The position numbers were made by a program, and so were the translations under genes. Positions 27,599-40,547 of a stretch of 64,000 nt of DNA are shown here, piece after piece. The DNA lies in assembly GCA_963824105.1 (NCBI GenBank), contig CAWGNN010000011.1:434001-498000 (forward strand), in the 5' to 3' direction. Source of the stretch: CAWDVB01 sp963824105 (GTDB lineage Bacteria > Actinomycetota > Actinomycetes > Propionibacteriales > Nocardioidaceae). The notes beneath the pieces are model-generated. The model was not told the DNA's origin and did not search any database. It worked only from the letters and a program-made list of their open reading frames with translations. Position 1 is the stretch's first letter. Each line of letters starts with the position of its first letter.

Positions 27599-28396
27599 TC
27601 AGATCACCGGCATGTCGTAGAAGCGGCAGATGCCGCCGAATTCGTCGTGTTGGAGGCTCGCGCCGCCGACCAGACACCCGTCGACATCGGGCTGAGCCAT
27701 GATGCCTGCCACGTTGGCTGCCTTGACCGAGCCGCCGTAGAGGATGCGTACGCGCTCAGCGGCCTCATCGCCCCACGTCTCCCAGACCCGGCCCCGGATC
27801 GCGAGGCAGACCTCCTGGGCGTCCGCTGGCGTGGCGACCTCACCGGTTCCGATCGCCCAGACCGGCTCGTAGGCGAGGACGAGCCCGGCGACCTGCTCGG
27901 CGGTGAAGCCGGCAAGCGAGCCGTCGATCTGCGCCAGGGTGTACTCCACCTGCTGGCCCTCGCGACGGATCTCGAGGCCCTCCCCGACGCAGACGATGGG
28001 TGTCATCCCTGCCGCGAGCGCCTTGTGGGCCTTCGCGTTGACGAGGGTGTCGGACTCCTGGTGGTACTGGCGCCGCTCGGAGTGACCCACGACCACGTAG
28101 CTGCAGCCGAGCTTGGCGAGCATCGCCGCGGAGATCTCTCCGGTGTAGGCGCCCGCGTCATGCTCGGAGATGTCCTGAGCGCCGTACTTGATCTGCAACC
28201 GATCGCCGTCGACCAGCGTCTGGACGCTGCGGATGTCGGTGAACGGCGGGATCACCGCCACCTCGACCTTGCTGAAGTCGTGGTGCTTGTCCGACAGGCT
28301 CCAGGCGAGCTTCTGGACCAGCACCACCGCTTCGAGGTGGTTGAGGCTCATCTTCCAGTTGCCCGCCATCAGCGGGGTACGGCCCTCGTTCGACAC
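27599..28396 (-). CDS. tpiA: Triosephosphate isomerase
   Basis: This 265-residue TIM barrel interconverts dihydroxyacetone phosphate and glyceraldehyde-3-phosphate. Active-site residues Asn13 and Lys15 (AGNWKM), His105 (VVVGHSERR) and Glu177 (AYEPVWAIGTG) are present. GTG 28396 is the start because it gives the family N-terminus SNEGRTPLMAGNWK; an AAAGGA ribosome site lies upstream. It follows pgk by 49 nt. Confidence 0.96.
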   Translation of the reverse strand: MSNEGRTPLMAGNWKMSLNHLEAVVLVQKLAWSLSDKHHDFSKVEVAVIPPFTDIRSVQTLVDGDRLQIKYGAQDISEHDAGAYTGEISAAMLAKLGCSYVVVGHSERRQYHQESDTLVNAKAHKALAAGMTPIVCVGEGLEIRREGQQVEYTLAQIDGSLAGFTAEQVAGLVLAYEPVWAIGTGEVATPADAQEVCLAIRGRVWETWGDEAAERVRILYGGSVKAANVAGIMAQPDVDGCLVGGASLQHDEFGGICRFYDMPVI

Positions 28397-28445
28397 GCTC
28401 GTGACTGTCCTTTCGTCGGATCTGCGGTGATCGGCGTTCCGGTCG

Positions 28446-29635
28446 TCAGCCTTCCAGGACGGTGACGCCCGGGAGCTCCTTGCCTTCCAGGAACTCGAGG
28501 CTGGCGCCACCACCGGTCGAGATGTGACCGAAGGCATCCTCGGCGAACCCGAGCAGGCGAACGGCGGCGGCTGAGTCGCCACCCCCCACCACCGAGAGGC
28601 CCTTCACCTCGGTCAGGGCCTGCGCGACGGCGCGGGTGCCCCCGGCGAAGGCCGGGAACTCGAAGACGCCCATGGGGCCGTTCCAGAAGACCGTCCTGGC
28701 GTCGGACAACGCGGCGGCAAACACCCGCGCGGAGGCCGGGCCGATGTCCAGTCCCATCCGGTCCGCCGGCATCGCGTCCGCGTCCACCACCTGGGCCTCG
28801 GCGTCAGCGGCGAAGCGGTCGGCCACGACGATGTCCGTGGGGAGGATCAGCTGAACCCCGGACTCCTTCGCGCGGCGCAGGTACTCCCCGCAGCGCTCCA
28901 CCTGGTCGTCCTCAAGCAGGCTGGAACCGACCTCGTGGCCCTGCGCCTTGAGGAAGGTGAAGACCATCCCTCCACCGATCAGCAGCTTGTCGGCCTTGCC
29001 GAGCAGGTGGTCGATGACGCCGAGCTTGTCGGAGACCTTCGAGCCACCGAGCACGACGACGTAGGGCCGGACCGGATCGACGGTCAGACGACGCAGCACA
29101 TCGATCTCGGCCTCCACCAGTCCGCCCATCGCATGGGGCAGCCGCTGGGCGACGTCGTACACGGAGGCCTGCTTGCGGTGCACGACCCCGAAGCCGTCGC
29201 TCACGAAGGCGTCGGCGAGACCCGCCAGCTGCTCGGCGAAGGCTCCCCGCTCGGCGTCGTCCTTGCTGGTCTCCCCCGCGTTGAAGCGGACGTTCTCCAG
29301 CAGGGCGACCTCACCGTCCCCGAGCGCGGCGACCGTCGACCGGGCGCTCTCGCCGACCGTGTCGGTGGCGAAGGCGACCGGCTTGCCGAGCAGCTCGGAG
29401 AGCCGTGCGGCGACGGGGCCAAGAGAGTACTTCGGATCCGGCTCGCCCTTGGGCCGGCCGAGGTGCGCCACCACCACGACCTTCGCTCCAGCCGCTGCGA
29501 GACGCTCGATGGTCGGCAGGCTGGCCCTGATCCGCCCGTCATCGGTGATCCGGGACCCGTCGAGGGGCACGTTCAGGTCGGAGCGCACCAAGACCCGGCG
29601 GCCCTGGAGCGACCCCAGCGAGTCGATCCCAGCCA

Positions 29636-29636
<1 letters not shown>
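28446..29636 (-). CDS. pgk: Phosphoglycerate kinase
   Basis: This 396-residue enzyme makes ATP from 1,3-bisphosphoglycerate. Substrate-binding RSDLNVPL and HLGRPKGE lie in the N-terminal domain and the nucleotide-binding GGGDSAAAVR in the C-terminal domain. The ATG overlaps the gap stop (TGATG). Nothing unusual is visible. Confidence 0.96.
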
Positions 29637-30640
<1,004 letters not shown>

Positions 30641-30740
30641 GAGCGTGCTCCTCGTCAGATGGAGTTCGGACTTTGTGATCCCGGGGACAATATCGCCCTT
30701 GATCGATCCAACCCTATCCCGCCAGCCCGCTGGAGCTCAC

Positions 30741-30762
30741 GGGCCGGAGGTTCCGCCGGCCC
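30741..30762 (-). terminator. GC-rich hairpin after whiA
   Basis: GGGCCGG and CCGGCCC pair around an 8-nt loop, 11 nt beyond the whiA stop and upstream of the gap promoter. It has no U-tract, but its place suits termination between the whiA and gap units. Confidence 0.4.
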
Positions 30763-30772
30763 GGGCGGAAGG

Positions 30773-31759
30773 TCACCCCTCGCCGAGCGTCATCTCCGGG
30801 GTGAGGGAGGACTCGGTGTCGGGGATGCCCAGCTCTTCGGCGCGCTTGTCGGCCATGGCGAGGAGCCGGCGGATCCGCCCGGCGATGGCGTCCTTGGTCA
30901 GCTGTGGCTCGTGCAGCTGACCAAGCTCCTCCAAGGAGGCTTGCTTGTTGTCCAGCCGCAGCCGCCCCGCCGTCGCCAGATGGTCCGGGACTTCGTCGCC
31001 CAGGATCTCCAGCGCGCGGTTGACCCGGGCGCCGGCGGCAACCGCGGCCTTGGCAGAGCGGCGCAGGTTGGCGTCGTCGAAGTTCGCCAGTCGGTTCGCG
31101 GTGGCCCGGACCTCGCGGCGCATGCGGCGCTCCTCCCAGTCCATCAGGGACTGGTGGGCGCCGAGCCGGGTGAGCAGAGCGCCAATGGCGTCCCCGTCCC
31201 GGATCACGACTCGGTCGACGCCACGGACCTCACGAGACTTCGAGGAGATGCCGAGCCGGCGCGCTGCACCGACCAGGGCGAGCGCCGCCTCCGGCCCCGG
31301 GCAGGTGACCTCGAGGGCGGAGGAGCGGCCGGGCTCGGTCAGCGACCCGTGGGCGAGGAAGGCTCCTCTCCACGCGGCCTCCGAGTCGCAGGCCGAGCCG
31401 GAGACCACTTGGGGCGGCAGCCCCCGGACCGGGCGCCCGCGGTTGTCCAACAGACCGGTCTGTCGGGCGAGCTGCTCGCCGTCGCGCACCACGCGCACGA
31501 TGTAGCGGCTGCCCTTGCGGATCCCGTTGCCCTGGACCACGACCACGTCGGCGGTATGCCCGTAGATCTCGGCGATGTCGCGACGCAGGCGTCGTGCGGC
31601 AGCCCCGGTGTCCAGCTCGGCTTCGACCACGATGCGGCCGCTGACGATGTGGAGACCACCGGCGAAACGGAGGGTGGAGGCCACTTCGGCCTTCCGGCAG
31701 CAGGACTTGGTGACGGCGACCGACGCGAGCTCGGCCTTCACCTGTGCCGTCATCGCCAT
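30773..31759 (-). CDS. whiA: DNA-binding protein WhiA
   Basis: This 328-residue regulator combines an N-terminal degenerate LAGLIDADG homing-nuclease fold (AMTAQVKAELASVAVTKSCCRK, then GGLHIVSGRIVVEAELDT) with a C-terminal helix-turn-helix (SLEELGQLHEPQLTKDAIAGRIRRL). In Streptomyces it acts with WhiB in sporulation; in other Gram-positives it affects division. ATG 31759 is chosen to give the family start MAMTAQVK. It is the last gene of uvrC-rapZ-yvcK-whiA. Confidence 0.95.
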   Translation of the reverse strand: MAMTAQVKAELASVAVTKSCCRKAEVASTLRFAGGLHIVSGRIVVEAELDTGAAARRLRRDIAEIYGHTADVVVVQGNGIRKGSRYIVRVVRDGEQLARQTGLLDNRGRPVRGLPPQVVSGSACDSEAAWRGAFLAHGSLTEPGRSSALEVTCPGPEAALALVGAARRLGISSKSREVRGVDRVVIRDGDAIGALLTRLGAHQSLMDWEERRMRREVRATANRLANFDDANLRRSAKAAVAAGARVNRALEILGDEVPDHLATAGRLRLDNKQASLEELGQLHEPQLTKDAIAGRIRRLLAMADKRAEELGIPDTESSLTPEMTLGEG

Positions 31760-31814
31760 CGTCGTGCTGTTCCTCACTTGCGGTCGCCCTCACTGAACAT
31801 CCCGATGGGTCACC

Positions 31815-32774
31815 CTATGTCGCGCCCATGATCTGCGCATAGGCACTTGCCAACTTCTCACGATCGTGACGCGCCGTTCCGTCGCTGCGGGCGACGTCGC
31901 CGACCACCAGACGGGCACCCAGCCGATCCGCGGAAGCGAGGAGAGCCCCCTGGTTGAGGACTGAGCGCTCGTCCACCAGGACGACGTCGACCCGCAGGTC
32001 GCCGGCGTGCTCGGCCAGCACGTCAAGGAGTCCGTCCGGCTCGAAACCCTCGGTCTCCCCCGGTTGAGGAGCCACGTTGACAGTCACGATCCGACGGGCA
32101 CCGGTCTCGACGATAGCCCGGCGCAGGTCGGGCACAAGCAGATGTGGCAGGACGCTGGTGAACCACGAGCCCGGGCCGAGCACCACCCAGTCGGCCTCCC
32201 TGATCGCGTCCACGGCGGCGGCGCAGGCAGGTGGCTGCGACGGCAGCAGGTCGATGCCGATCACCCTGCCCTTCGTCGTCGCGACCGCGAGCTGACCGGA
32301 CTCGGTGCTGCGCGCCAGGGGATCGTCGGGGTCGAGCCCGACCACCTGAGCGGTGATGGTGAGCGGCACCTCGGCCATCGGGAGGACCCGCCCCTGCGCC
32401 CCGAGCAGCTTGCCGACCCAGTCCAACCCGGTCGCGTGGTCGCCGAGCAGCTCCCAGAGGGCCACGATCAGCAGGTTCCCCACCGCGTGCTGGTCCATCG
32501 GCCCACCGCTGGAGAACCGGTGTTGCAGCACCCGCGCCCAGGTCTGTCCCCACTCGTCGTCGCCGCAGAGGGCGGCCAGGGCCTGGCGCAGATCGCCCGG
32601 CGGCAGGCAGTCGAACTCCTCACGCAGCCGGCCGGAGGAGCCTCCGTTGTCCGCGACGGTGACCACCGCGGTCAACTCCTTGGCGACCGTCCGTAGTGCC
32701 ATCAGGCTCGCCGAGAGGCCGTGTCCACCGCCGAGGGCGGCCACGCGGACGTCGAGAGGGCTCGCCATGGTCAC
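31815..32774 (-). CDS. yvcK: YvcK/GlmR family protein (CofD-like fold)
   Basis: This 319-residue protein has the nucleotide-sugar-binding CofD fold with the opening ALGGGHGLSASLMALR and VADNGGSSGRLREEFDCLPPGD. Homologues bind UDP-GlcNAc, are needed for growth on gluconeogenic carbon and adjust cell-wall precursor synthesis. The GTG start overlaps the rapZ stop (GTGA). The place between rapZ and whiA is nearly universal in actinobacteria and Firmicutes. Confidence 0.93.
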   Translation of the reverse strand: MTMASPLDVRVAALGGGHGLSASLMALRTVAKELTAVVTVADNGGSSGRLREEFDCLPPGDLRQALAALCGDDEWGQTWARVLQHRFSSGGPMDQHAVGNLLIVALWELLGDHATGLDWVGKLLGAQGRVLPMAEVPLTITAQVVGLDPDDPLARSTESGQLAVATTKGRVIGIDLLPSQPPACAAAVDAIREADWVVLGPGSWFTSVLPHLLVPDLRRAIVETGARRIVTVNVAPQPGETEGFEPDGLLDVLAEHAGDLRVDVVLVDERSVLNQGALLASADRLGARLVVGDVARSDGTARHDREKLASAYAQIMGAT

Positions 32775-33640
32775 TCCCGGCCCAGGTCACGGTGCTGCGC
32801 GGTCGCATCGTGACCCATCGCGCCCAGACGGCGGGCTACCTCCTCGGCGGTGGCGACGCTGCGATGCTTCCCCCCGGTGCAGCCGATGGCCACGGTCATG
32901 AAACGCTTGCCTTCACGCAGGTATCCGGGGATCACGCTGGAGACCAGGGTCAGGTAGTTGTCGAGGAAGTCCGCGGCTCCGTCCTGGTTCAAGACGAACT
33001 CCGCGACCGCGACATCGGTGCCGTTGAGCGGTCGCAGCTCAGGGACCCAGTACGGGTTGGGCAGGAAGCGCATGTCGGCTACGAAGTCGGCATCGATGGG
33101 GATGCCGTACTTGAAGCCGAAGCTCACGACCGCGATCTGGATCGCCGTCGTCTCCTCCGTCCCGAAGTGGTGAGCGATGCGCTCGGTGAGCCCCCGCACG
33201 CCCAGCTCGGTCGTGTCGATGATCAGGTTCGCGTCGCCGCGAATCTGCTCGAGGGCCTCGCGCTCCCGGACCACCCCGTCGAGCAGCCGACCCGAGCGCT
33301 GCAACGGGTGCGGCCGGCGTGCCGCCTCCTGCCTGCGGACCAGCACGTCGTCGGCGGCGTCGAGGAAGAGCAGCGAGGTCCGCCGGTGGAGCCGGTCCTC
33401 GGCGATGATCTCGCGCAACCCCTCGAAGAACGAGCCTGACCGCACGTCGATGACCACGGCCACCTTCTGCCGCGGACCGTGGGCCTTCTCCACCAGCTCC
33501 ACGGTCTCCGCCAGCAGTTGCGGGGGCAGGTTGTCCACGACGAAGTAGCCGAGATCCTCGAGCTCCTTGGCCGCGGTACTGCGGCCCGCACCGGACATGC
33601 CGGTCACGATCACCAGGTCGGCCGTCTGCTCGCCGCTCAT
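32771..33640 (-). CDS. rapZ: RapZ/YvcJ-family P-loop nucleotide-binding protein
   Basis: This 289-residue protein has an N-terminal P-loop, GMSGAGRS (residues 14-21), in which Arg takes the place of the usual Walker lysine, as is common in actinobacterial members, and the C-terminal RapZ motif VAIGCTGGKHRSV. E. coli RapZ guides RNase E cleavage of the GlmZ RNA and binds glucosamine-6-phosphate; the actinobacterial role is less clear. The ATG overlaps the uvrC stop. Confidence 0.92.
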   Translation of the reverse strand: MSGEQTADLVIVTGMSGAGRSTAAKELEDLGYFVVDNLPPQLLAETVELVEKAHGPRQKVAVVIDVRSGSFFEGLREIIAEDRLHRRTSLLFLDAADDVLVRRQEAARRPHPLQRSGRLLDGVVREREALEQIRGDANLIIDTTELGVRGLTERIAHHFGTEETTAIQIAVVSFGFKYGIPIDADFVADMRFLPNPYWVPELRPLNGTDVAVAEFVLNQDGAADFLDNYLTLVSSVIPGYLREGKRFMTVAIGCTGGKHRSVATAEEVARRLGAMGHDATAQHRDLGRE

Positions 33641-35574
33641 CAGACCTCCTCTGCCCCTTCGAGTTCTCCGGTCATCGTATTGAGAGTCGGGCTCGAGACC
33701 CCCTCCAACGCGACCTTCACGGCGGTCGCCGTCTGAGGTCCGATCCCGGGCACCGCCGCGATCTCCTCCACTGTGGCCGCCCGGAGCTTGCGGAGCGAGC
33801 CGAATCTCTTCAGCAGCGCCTTGCGGCGCACCTCGCCGAGCCCGGGGACGTCGTCGAGCAGACTCTCGACCATCGCGGAGGAACGGCGGGAACGGTGGAA
33901 GGTGATCGCGAACCGGTGCGCCTCGTCGCGGACCCGCTGCAGCAGGTAGAGACCCTCGCTGGTCCGCGGCAGGATGAGCGGGTCCTCCTCACCGGGCAAC
34001 CAGACCTCCTCCAGCCTCTTGGCGAGCCCGCACACGGCGATGTCGTCCAGCCCGAGACGGGTAAGCACCTCTGCGGCCACCGCCACCTGCGGGGGGCCGC
34101 CGTCCACGACCACGAGCCGGGGCGGATAGGCGAACTTCCGGGCCCGACCCGTCTCCGGGTCCTCCGCGGGGGCGTCCCGGTCATCGAGCAGCCGCCGGAA
34201 GCGCCGGGTCAGCACCTCGCGCATCGCGCCGACGTCGCTTTGCCCCTCCAACGACCGGACCACGAACCGCCGGTAGTCGCTCTTGCGGGCCAGGCCGTCC
34301 TCGAAGACCACCATGGAGGCGACGATCTGGTCGCTCTGCAGGTTGGAGACGTCGAAGCACTCGATCCGCAGCGGCGACTCGGCCAGCCCCAATGCCTCCT
34401 GGATCTCCTCCAGCGCCTGCGATCGGGTGGTCAGGTCCGAGGACCGCTTGAGCTTGTGCTGGACCAGGGCCTGCTCGGCGTTACGCGTCACGGTCTCGTG
34501 CAGGGTCCGCTTGGACCCGCGCTGGGGCACCCGCAACTGCACGGAGGAGCCCCGGATCCCGACGAGCCAGTCCTGCACGGGAGAGCTCGCCGGGGGAAGT
34601 GTCGGCACCAGGATCTCGCGGGGCACCGCATCGGCACTCTCACCGTCATAGAGCTGGACCAGGAACCTCTCGATGAGCTGGCCGGTGTCGGCGTCGTCGA
34701 CCTTCTCGGCGACCCAGCCGCGCTGCCCCCGGATCCGCCCGCCGCGGACGTGGAAGATCTGTACCGCCACCTCCAGCGGATCCTCGGCCAGAGCGATCAC
34801 GTCGGCGTCGGTGGCGTCACCGAGCACGACTGCCTGCTTCTCCAGGACCCGGTCCAGGGCAGCCAGGTCGTCGCGGAGCCGGGCAGCACGCTCGAAGTCG
34901 AGCTCCTCACTGGCGGCGTACATCTCCGTCTGGAGCCGCTTCACGAAGCTCGCGGTGTTCCCGGCCAGGAAGGCGCAGAAGTCGTCGACGAGCTGCCGAT
35001 GGCCGGCCGCGTCGACCCGCCCGATGCAGGGCGCGGCGCACTTGCCGATGTCGCCGAGCAGACAGGGACGGCCGATGTCCTTGGCCCGCTTGAAGACACC
35101 CGCGGAGCAGGAGCGCATCGGGAAGACCCGCAGCAGCTGGTCCATCGTGTCGCGGATCGCCCACGCGTGGGAGTAGGGGCCGAAGTAGCGGACCCCTGGG
35201 CGCTTGGCTCCGCGGCCCACCATCGCGCGGGGGAACTCCTCGCCAACGGTGACCGCCAGCCACGGGTAGGACTTGTCGTCGCGGTACTTGACGTTGAAAC
35301 GCGGGTCGAACTCCTTGATCCAGGAGTACTCGAGCTGGAGCGCCTCGACCTCGGTGCCGACGACCGTCCAGTCGACGGAGGCCGCCGACAGCACCATGGA
35401 CGCGGTGCGCGGGTGCAGTCCCGCGAGGTCCTGGAAGTAGGACGACAGCCGGGCGCGAAGGTTCTTCGCCTTGCCGACGTAGACGACCCGGCCCCGTTCG
35501 TCGCGGAAGCGATAGACGCCCGGGGATGTGGGGATCGATCCCGGGGCCGGTCGGTAGGAGGAGGGGTCAGCCAC
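33640..35574 (-). CDS. uvrC: Excinuclease ABC subunit UvrC
   Basis: This 644-residue nuclease makes both incisions around a DNA lesion after UvrB handover. It contains the GIY-YIG domain (TSPGVYRFRDERGRVVYVGKAKNL, near residue 17), a UvrB-binding helix pair near 200, the RNase-H-like incision domain starting RIECFDVSNLQ, and C-terminal helix-hairpin-helix motifs (LLDDVPGLGEVRRKALLKRFGS, then VPGIGPQTA). GTG start, 6 nt after the Rieske gene. Confidence 0.96.
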   Translation of the reverse strand: MADPSSYRPAPGSIPTSPGVYRFRDERGRVVYVGKAKNLRARLSSYFQDLAGLHPRTASMVLSAASVDWTVVGTEVEALQLEYSWIKEFDPRFNVKYRDDKSYPWLAVTVGEEFPRAMVGRGAKRPGVRYFGPYSHAWAIRDTMDQLLRVFPMRSCSAGVFKRAKDIGRPCLLGDIGKCAAPCIGRVDAAGHRQLVDDFCAFLAGNTASFVKRLQTEMYAASEELDFERAARLRDDLAALDRVLEKQAVVLGDATDADVIALAEDPLEVAVQIFHVRGGRIRGQRGWVAEKVDDADTGQLIERFLVQLYDGESADAVPREILVPTLPPASSPVQDWLVGIRGSSVQLRVPQRGSKRTLHETVTRNAEQALVQHKLKRSSDLTTRSQALEEIQEALGLAESPLRIECFDVSNLQSDQIVASMVVFEDGLARKSDYRRFVVRSLEGQSDVGAMREVLTRRFRRLLDDRDAPAEDPETGRARKFAYPPRLVVVDGGPPQVAVAAEVLTRLGLDDIAVCGLAKRLEEVWLPGEEDPLILPRTSEGLYLLQRVRDEAHRFAITFHRSRRSSAMVESLLDDVPGLGEVRRKALLKRFGSLRKLRAATVEEIAAVPGIGPQTATAVKVALEGVSSPTLNTMTGELEGAEEV

Positions 35575-35580
35575 GCGACC

Positions 35581-35985
35581 TCAGCGGGTGACGACCTCGC
35601 CGTTGGTGACCACGACGGCTACCGGCGGGAGCGGACGCGACGCAGGTGACCGCACCACCGAGCCATCCTGGGCGGAGAACTCGCTGCCGTGACAGGGGCA
35701 CACGATCACGTTATCCCGCACCATCGCCACGGTGCAGCCCATGTGCGTGCAGGTCGCCGAGAAGGCCTTGTAGGTGCCGGCCTCGGGCTGGGTCACCACG
35801 ACCAGCTTGTCGTTAAGGATCACCCCGCCTTGGACCGGGACGTCGGAGGCCGCGACCAGCGCCTGACCGGACGTCGGGGCCTCACCCCGGCTGTTGACCC
35901 TCCCGCCACACGCCGCCAGGACCGGGAGGGCCAGCCCCCCTGCAGCCACGCTCTTGAGCAGCGAACGGCGATCGGTCCCGGACAT
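35581..35985 (-). CDS. Rieske [2Fe-2S] protein, Tat-exported lipoprotein
   Basis: This 134-residue protein has a twin-arginine signal (DRRSLLKSVAAGGLALPVLAAC, residues 5-26) ending in a lipobox, so a folded protein should be exported and lipid-anchored at Cys26. The Rieske ligands are in CTHMGC and CPCHGSEF, both complete; the extra cysteines form the usual disulfide. It resembles single-domain Rieske proteins of high potential, possibly electron carriers of the cell envelope. It sits between uvrA and uvrC with short gaps (31 and 6 nt), an unrelated intruder in a repair operon. Confidence 0.9.
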   Translation of the reverse strand: MSGTDRRSLLKSVAAGGLALPVLAACGGRVNSRGEAPTSGQALVAASDVPVQGGVILNDKLVVVTQPEAGTYKAFSATCTHMGCTVAMVRDNVIVCPCHGSEFSAQDGSVVRSPASRPLPPVAVVVTNGEVVTR

Positions 35986-36016
35986 GCGATTCCCTTCGGT
36001 GAAATGTACGGCCATC

Positions 36017-38908
<2,892 letters not shown>

Positions 38909-38954
38909 GTCGTGGAGTTCCCGTCCTGTCGGTCCTGTCGACCTCGTCACGCCT

Positions 38955-38970
38955 TCGAACATATGTTCGG
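38955..38970 (-). promoter_or_regulatory. LexA-type SOS box of uvrA
   Basis: TCGAACATATGTTCGG contains the perfect palindrome CGAACATATGTTCG and fits the actinobacterial/Firmicute SOS consensus (CGAAC-N4-GTTCG). It lies 47-62 nt upstream of the uvrA GTG and about 50 nt from the divergent gene at 39019. LexA repression of uvrA is the expected consequence. Confidence 0.85.
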
Positions 38971-39018
38971 TTCTGGAGGTCCCTGGCACAAGCGGACACT
39001 CCGGAGTTGGATGGTCGT

Positions 39019-39732
39019 ATGACGACAGGAACCGCACTCCCGCACCTGGAGGAGACCATCCTGGCGACCACACGCTACCTTGCCGCCATCGAGGGGCTCG
39101 ACGACGGGAGCGTCCGTGAACCGTCGGCCCTTCCCGGCTGGACCAGGGGCCATGTGATCGCCCACGTGATCAACAACGCAGACGGCCTCACTCGGCTGTT
39201 CCACTGGGCGCAGACCGGGAGGCGGACCTACATGTACGAGTCGAGGGCCTCCCGCGACCAGGACATTGAGGAGAAGGCCACCTGGACAGCCGAGCACCTC
39301 GTTGAGGAGTCATCGGCCTCCTCCCGGCGCTGGCTGCTGGCCGCCAACGAGCTGCACGCCTCCCACCTCGACGTCCTGGTGGAGCGGATGGCGGGCGCGA
39401 AGCCTGTCCCCGCCCGCTCGATCGCCGGGCTGCGCCGTACGGAGATCGAGATCCACCATGCCGACCTGAGGATCGGCTACACCGCCCACGACTGGCCGGA
39501 CGACTTTGTCGACTACCTTCTTCACCGACGCCAGCGAGAGCTCTCCGACGGCGGCCACGAGTTCGTGATGGAGCTGGCCGACTCGGGGAGCACCGTCCAG
39601 ATCGGCGGATCCTCGGGCCCGGTGGTCCGCGGCACCGGCGCGGATCTCGCCTGGTGGTTGATCGGGCGCGGCGAGGGCGAGGGGCTGACCTGCTCCTCCG
39701 ACGAGCTGCCGAAGCTGGGAAGCTGGCTATGA
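39019..39732 (+). CDS. Mycothiol-dependent maleylpyruvate isomerase family enzyme
   Basis: This 237-residue protein has the DinB-like four-helix domain of mycothiol-dependent maleylpyruvate isomerases, with the metal-site segment ALPGWTRGHVIAHV (near residue 41) and a second His in IEIHHADLRIGY, followed by a C-terminal sterol-carrier-like domain. Such enzymes couple mycothiol to isomerisation or detoxification; the substrate is unknown. ATG 39019 or the in-frame ATG 39007 may be used. The stop overlaps the MBL hydrolase start, so they are co-translated. Confidence 0.85.
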   Translation: MTTGTALPHLEETILATTRYLAAIEGLDDGSVREPSALPGWTRGHVIAHVINNADGLTRLFHWAQTGRRTYMYESRASRDQDIEEKATWTAEHLVEESSASSRRWLLAANELHASHLDVLVERMAGAKPVPARSIAGLRRTEIEIHHADLRIGYTAHDWPDDFVDYLLHRRQRELSDGGHEFVMELADSGSTVQIGGSSGPVVRGTGADLAWWLIGRGEGEGLTCSSDELPKLGSWL

Positions 39733-40385
39733 GCTATCACGGGAGGGTGACCGTCGGAGGGGACGCGGAGGTCCGCGAACTCGCCGACCTGGTGATCACC
39801 AAAGTCGCCGTCGGCGACTTCGACAACAACGCCTACCTGCTGCGCTGCCGGCACACCGACGAACAGCTCCTGATCGACGCCGCGGCTGAGCCGGAGCGAC
39901 TGCTCGCGACCATCGGTGATGACGCCCTGGCCACCGTGGTGACAACCCACCGGCACGGCGACCACTGGCAGGCCCTGGCCGAGGTGGTGGCGGCCACGGG
40001 AGCGAAGACCGTCGCAGGCGTCGACGACGTCGAGGGGATCCCGATCCGGACCGAACAGCCCGTCAAGGAAGGCGACACCATCAGGGTGGGTGAGGTGTCA
40101 CTGGAGGTGATCACCCTCGTAGGCCACACGCCCGGGTCGATTGCGCTGCTCTACGACGACCCGGAGGGAACGCCGCACCTGTGGACCGGTGACTCTCTCT
40201 TCCCGGGAGGGGTCGGGAACACGTTCGGCAACGAGGCGAACTTCGAGTCGCTCTTCCACGACGTGAAGACCAAGATCTTCGACCGGCTCCCGGACGAGAC
40301 CTGGTTCTACCCCGGCCACGGCGACGACTCCACGTTGGGAGCCGAACGGCCGCACCTACTCGCCTGGCACCGTCGCGGCTGGTAG
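39729..40385 (+). CDS. MBL-fold hydrolase, glyoxalase II-like
   Basis: This 218-residue protein carries a full metallo-beta-lactamase metal set: His74, His76, Asp78, His79 (HRHGDH), His133 (GHTPGS), Asp155 (TGDSLF) and His197 (PGHGDD). The fold and FPGGVGNTFG loop resemble the glyoxalase II/persulfide dioxygenase-like group. Coupling to the upstream mycothiol-type enzyme suggests a thioester or mycothiol adduct as substrate, by inference. A decayed copy of its 3' end lies about 1.2 kb downstream. Confidence 0.88.
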   Translation: MSYHGRVTVGGDAEVRELADLVITKVAVGDFDNNAYLLRCRHTDEQLLIDAAAEPERLLATIGDDALATVVTTHRHGDHWQALAEVVAATGAKTVAGVDDVEGIPIRTEQPVKEGDTIRVGEVSLEVITLVGHTPGSIALLYDDPEGTPHLWTGDSLFPGGVGNTFGNEANFESLFHDVKTKIFDRLPDETWFYPGHGDDSTLGAERPHLLAWHRRGW

Positions 40386-40547
40386 AGCAGGCCCGCCCAG
40401 CGGCGTGACCGGACACTGCATGCCGTCCTGAACGCTGATGAGCGAGTGCTGCGCCGCCCGACTCGATTCCTCCCACTCCTGGGGCCACAGGAGGCGTGTC
40501 GACCTTGGTTATGGGCCCGGCGCTTTGAGTTCTTGCACTCAGTGGTC

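Noticed and set aside
38939..38962. ATG 38962 as the uvrA start
   Set aside because: It lies inside the LexA box, and the added residues are not conserved in UvrA.
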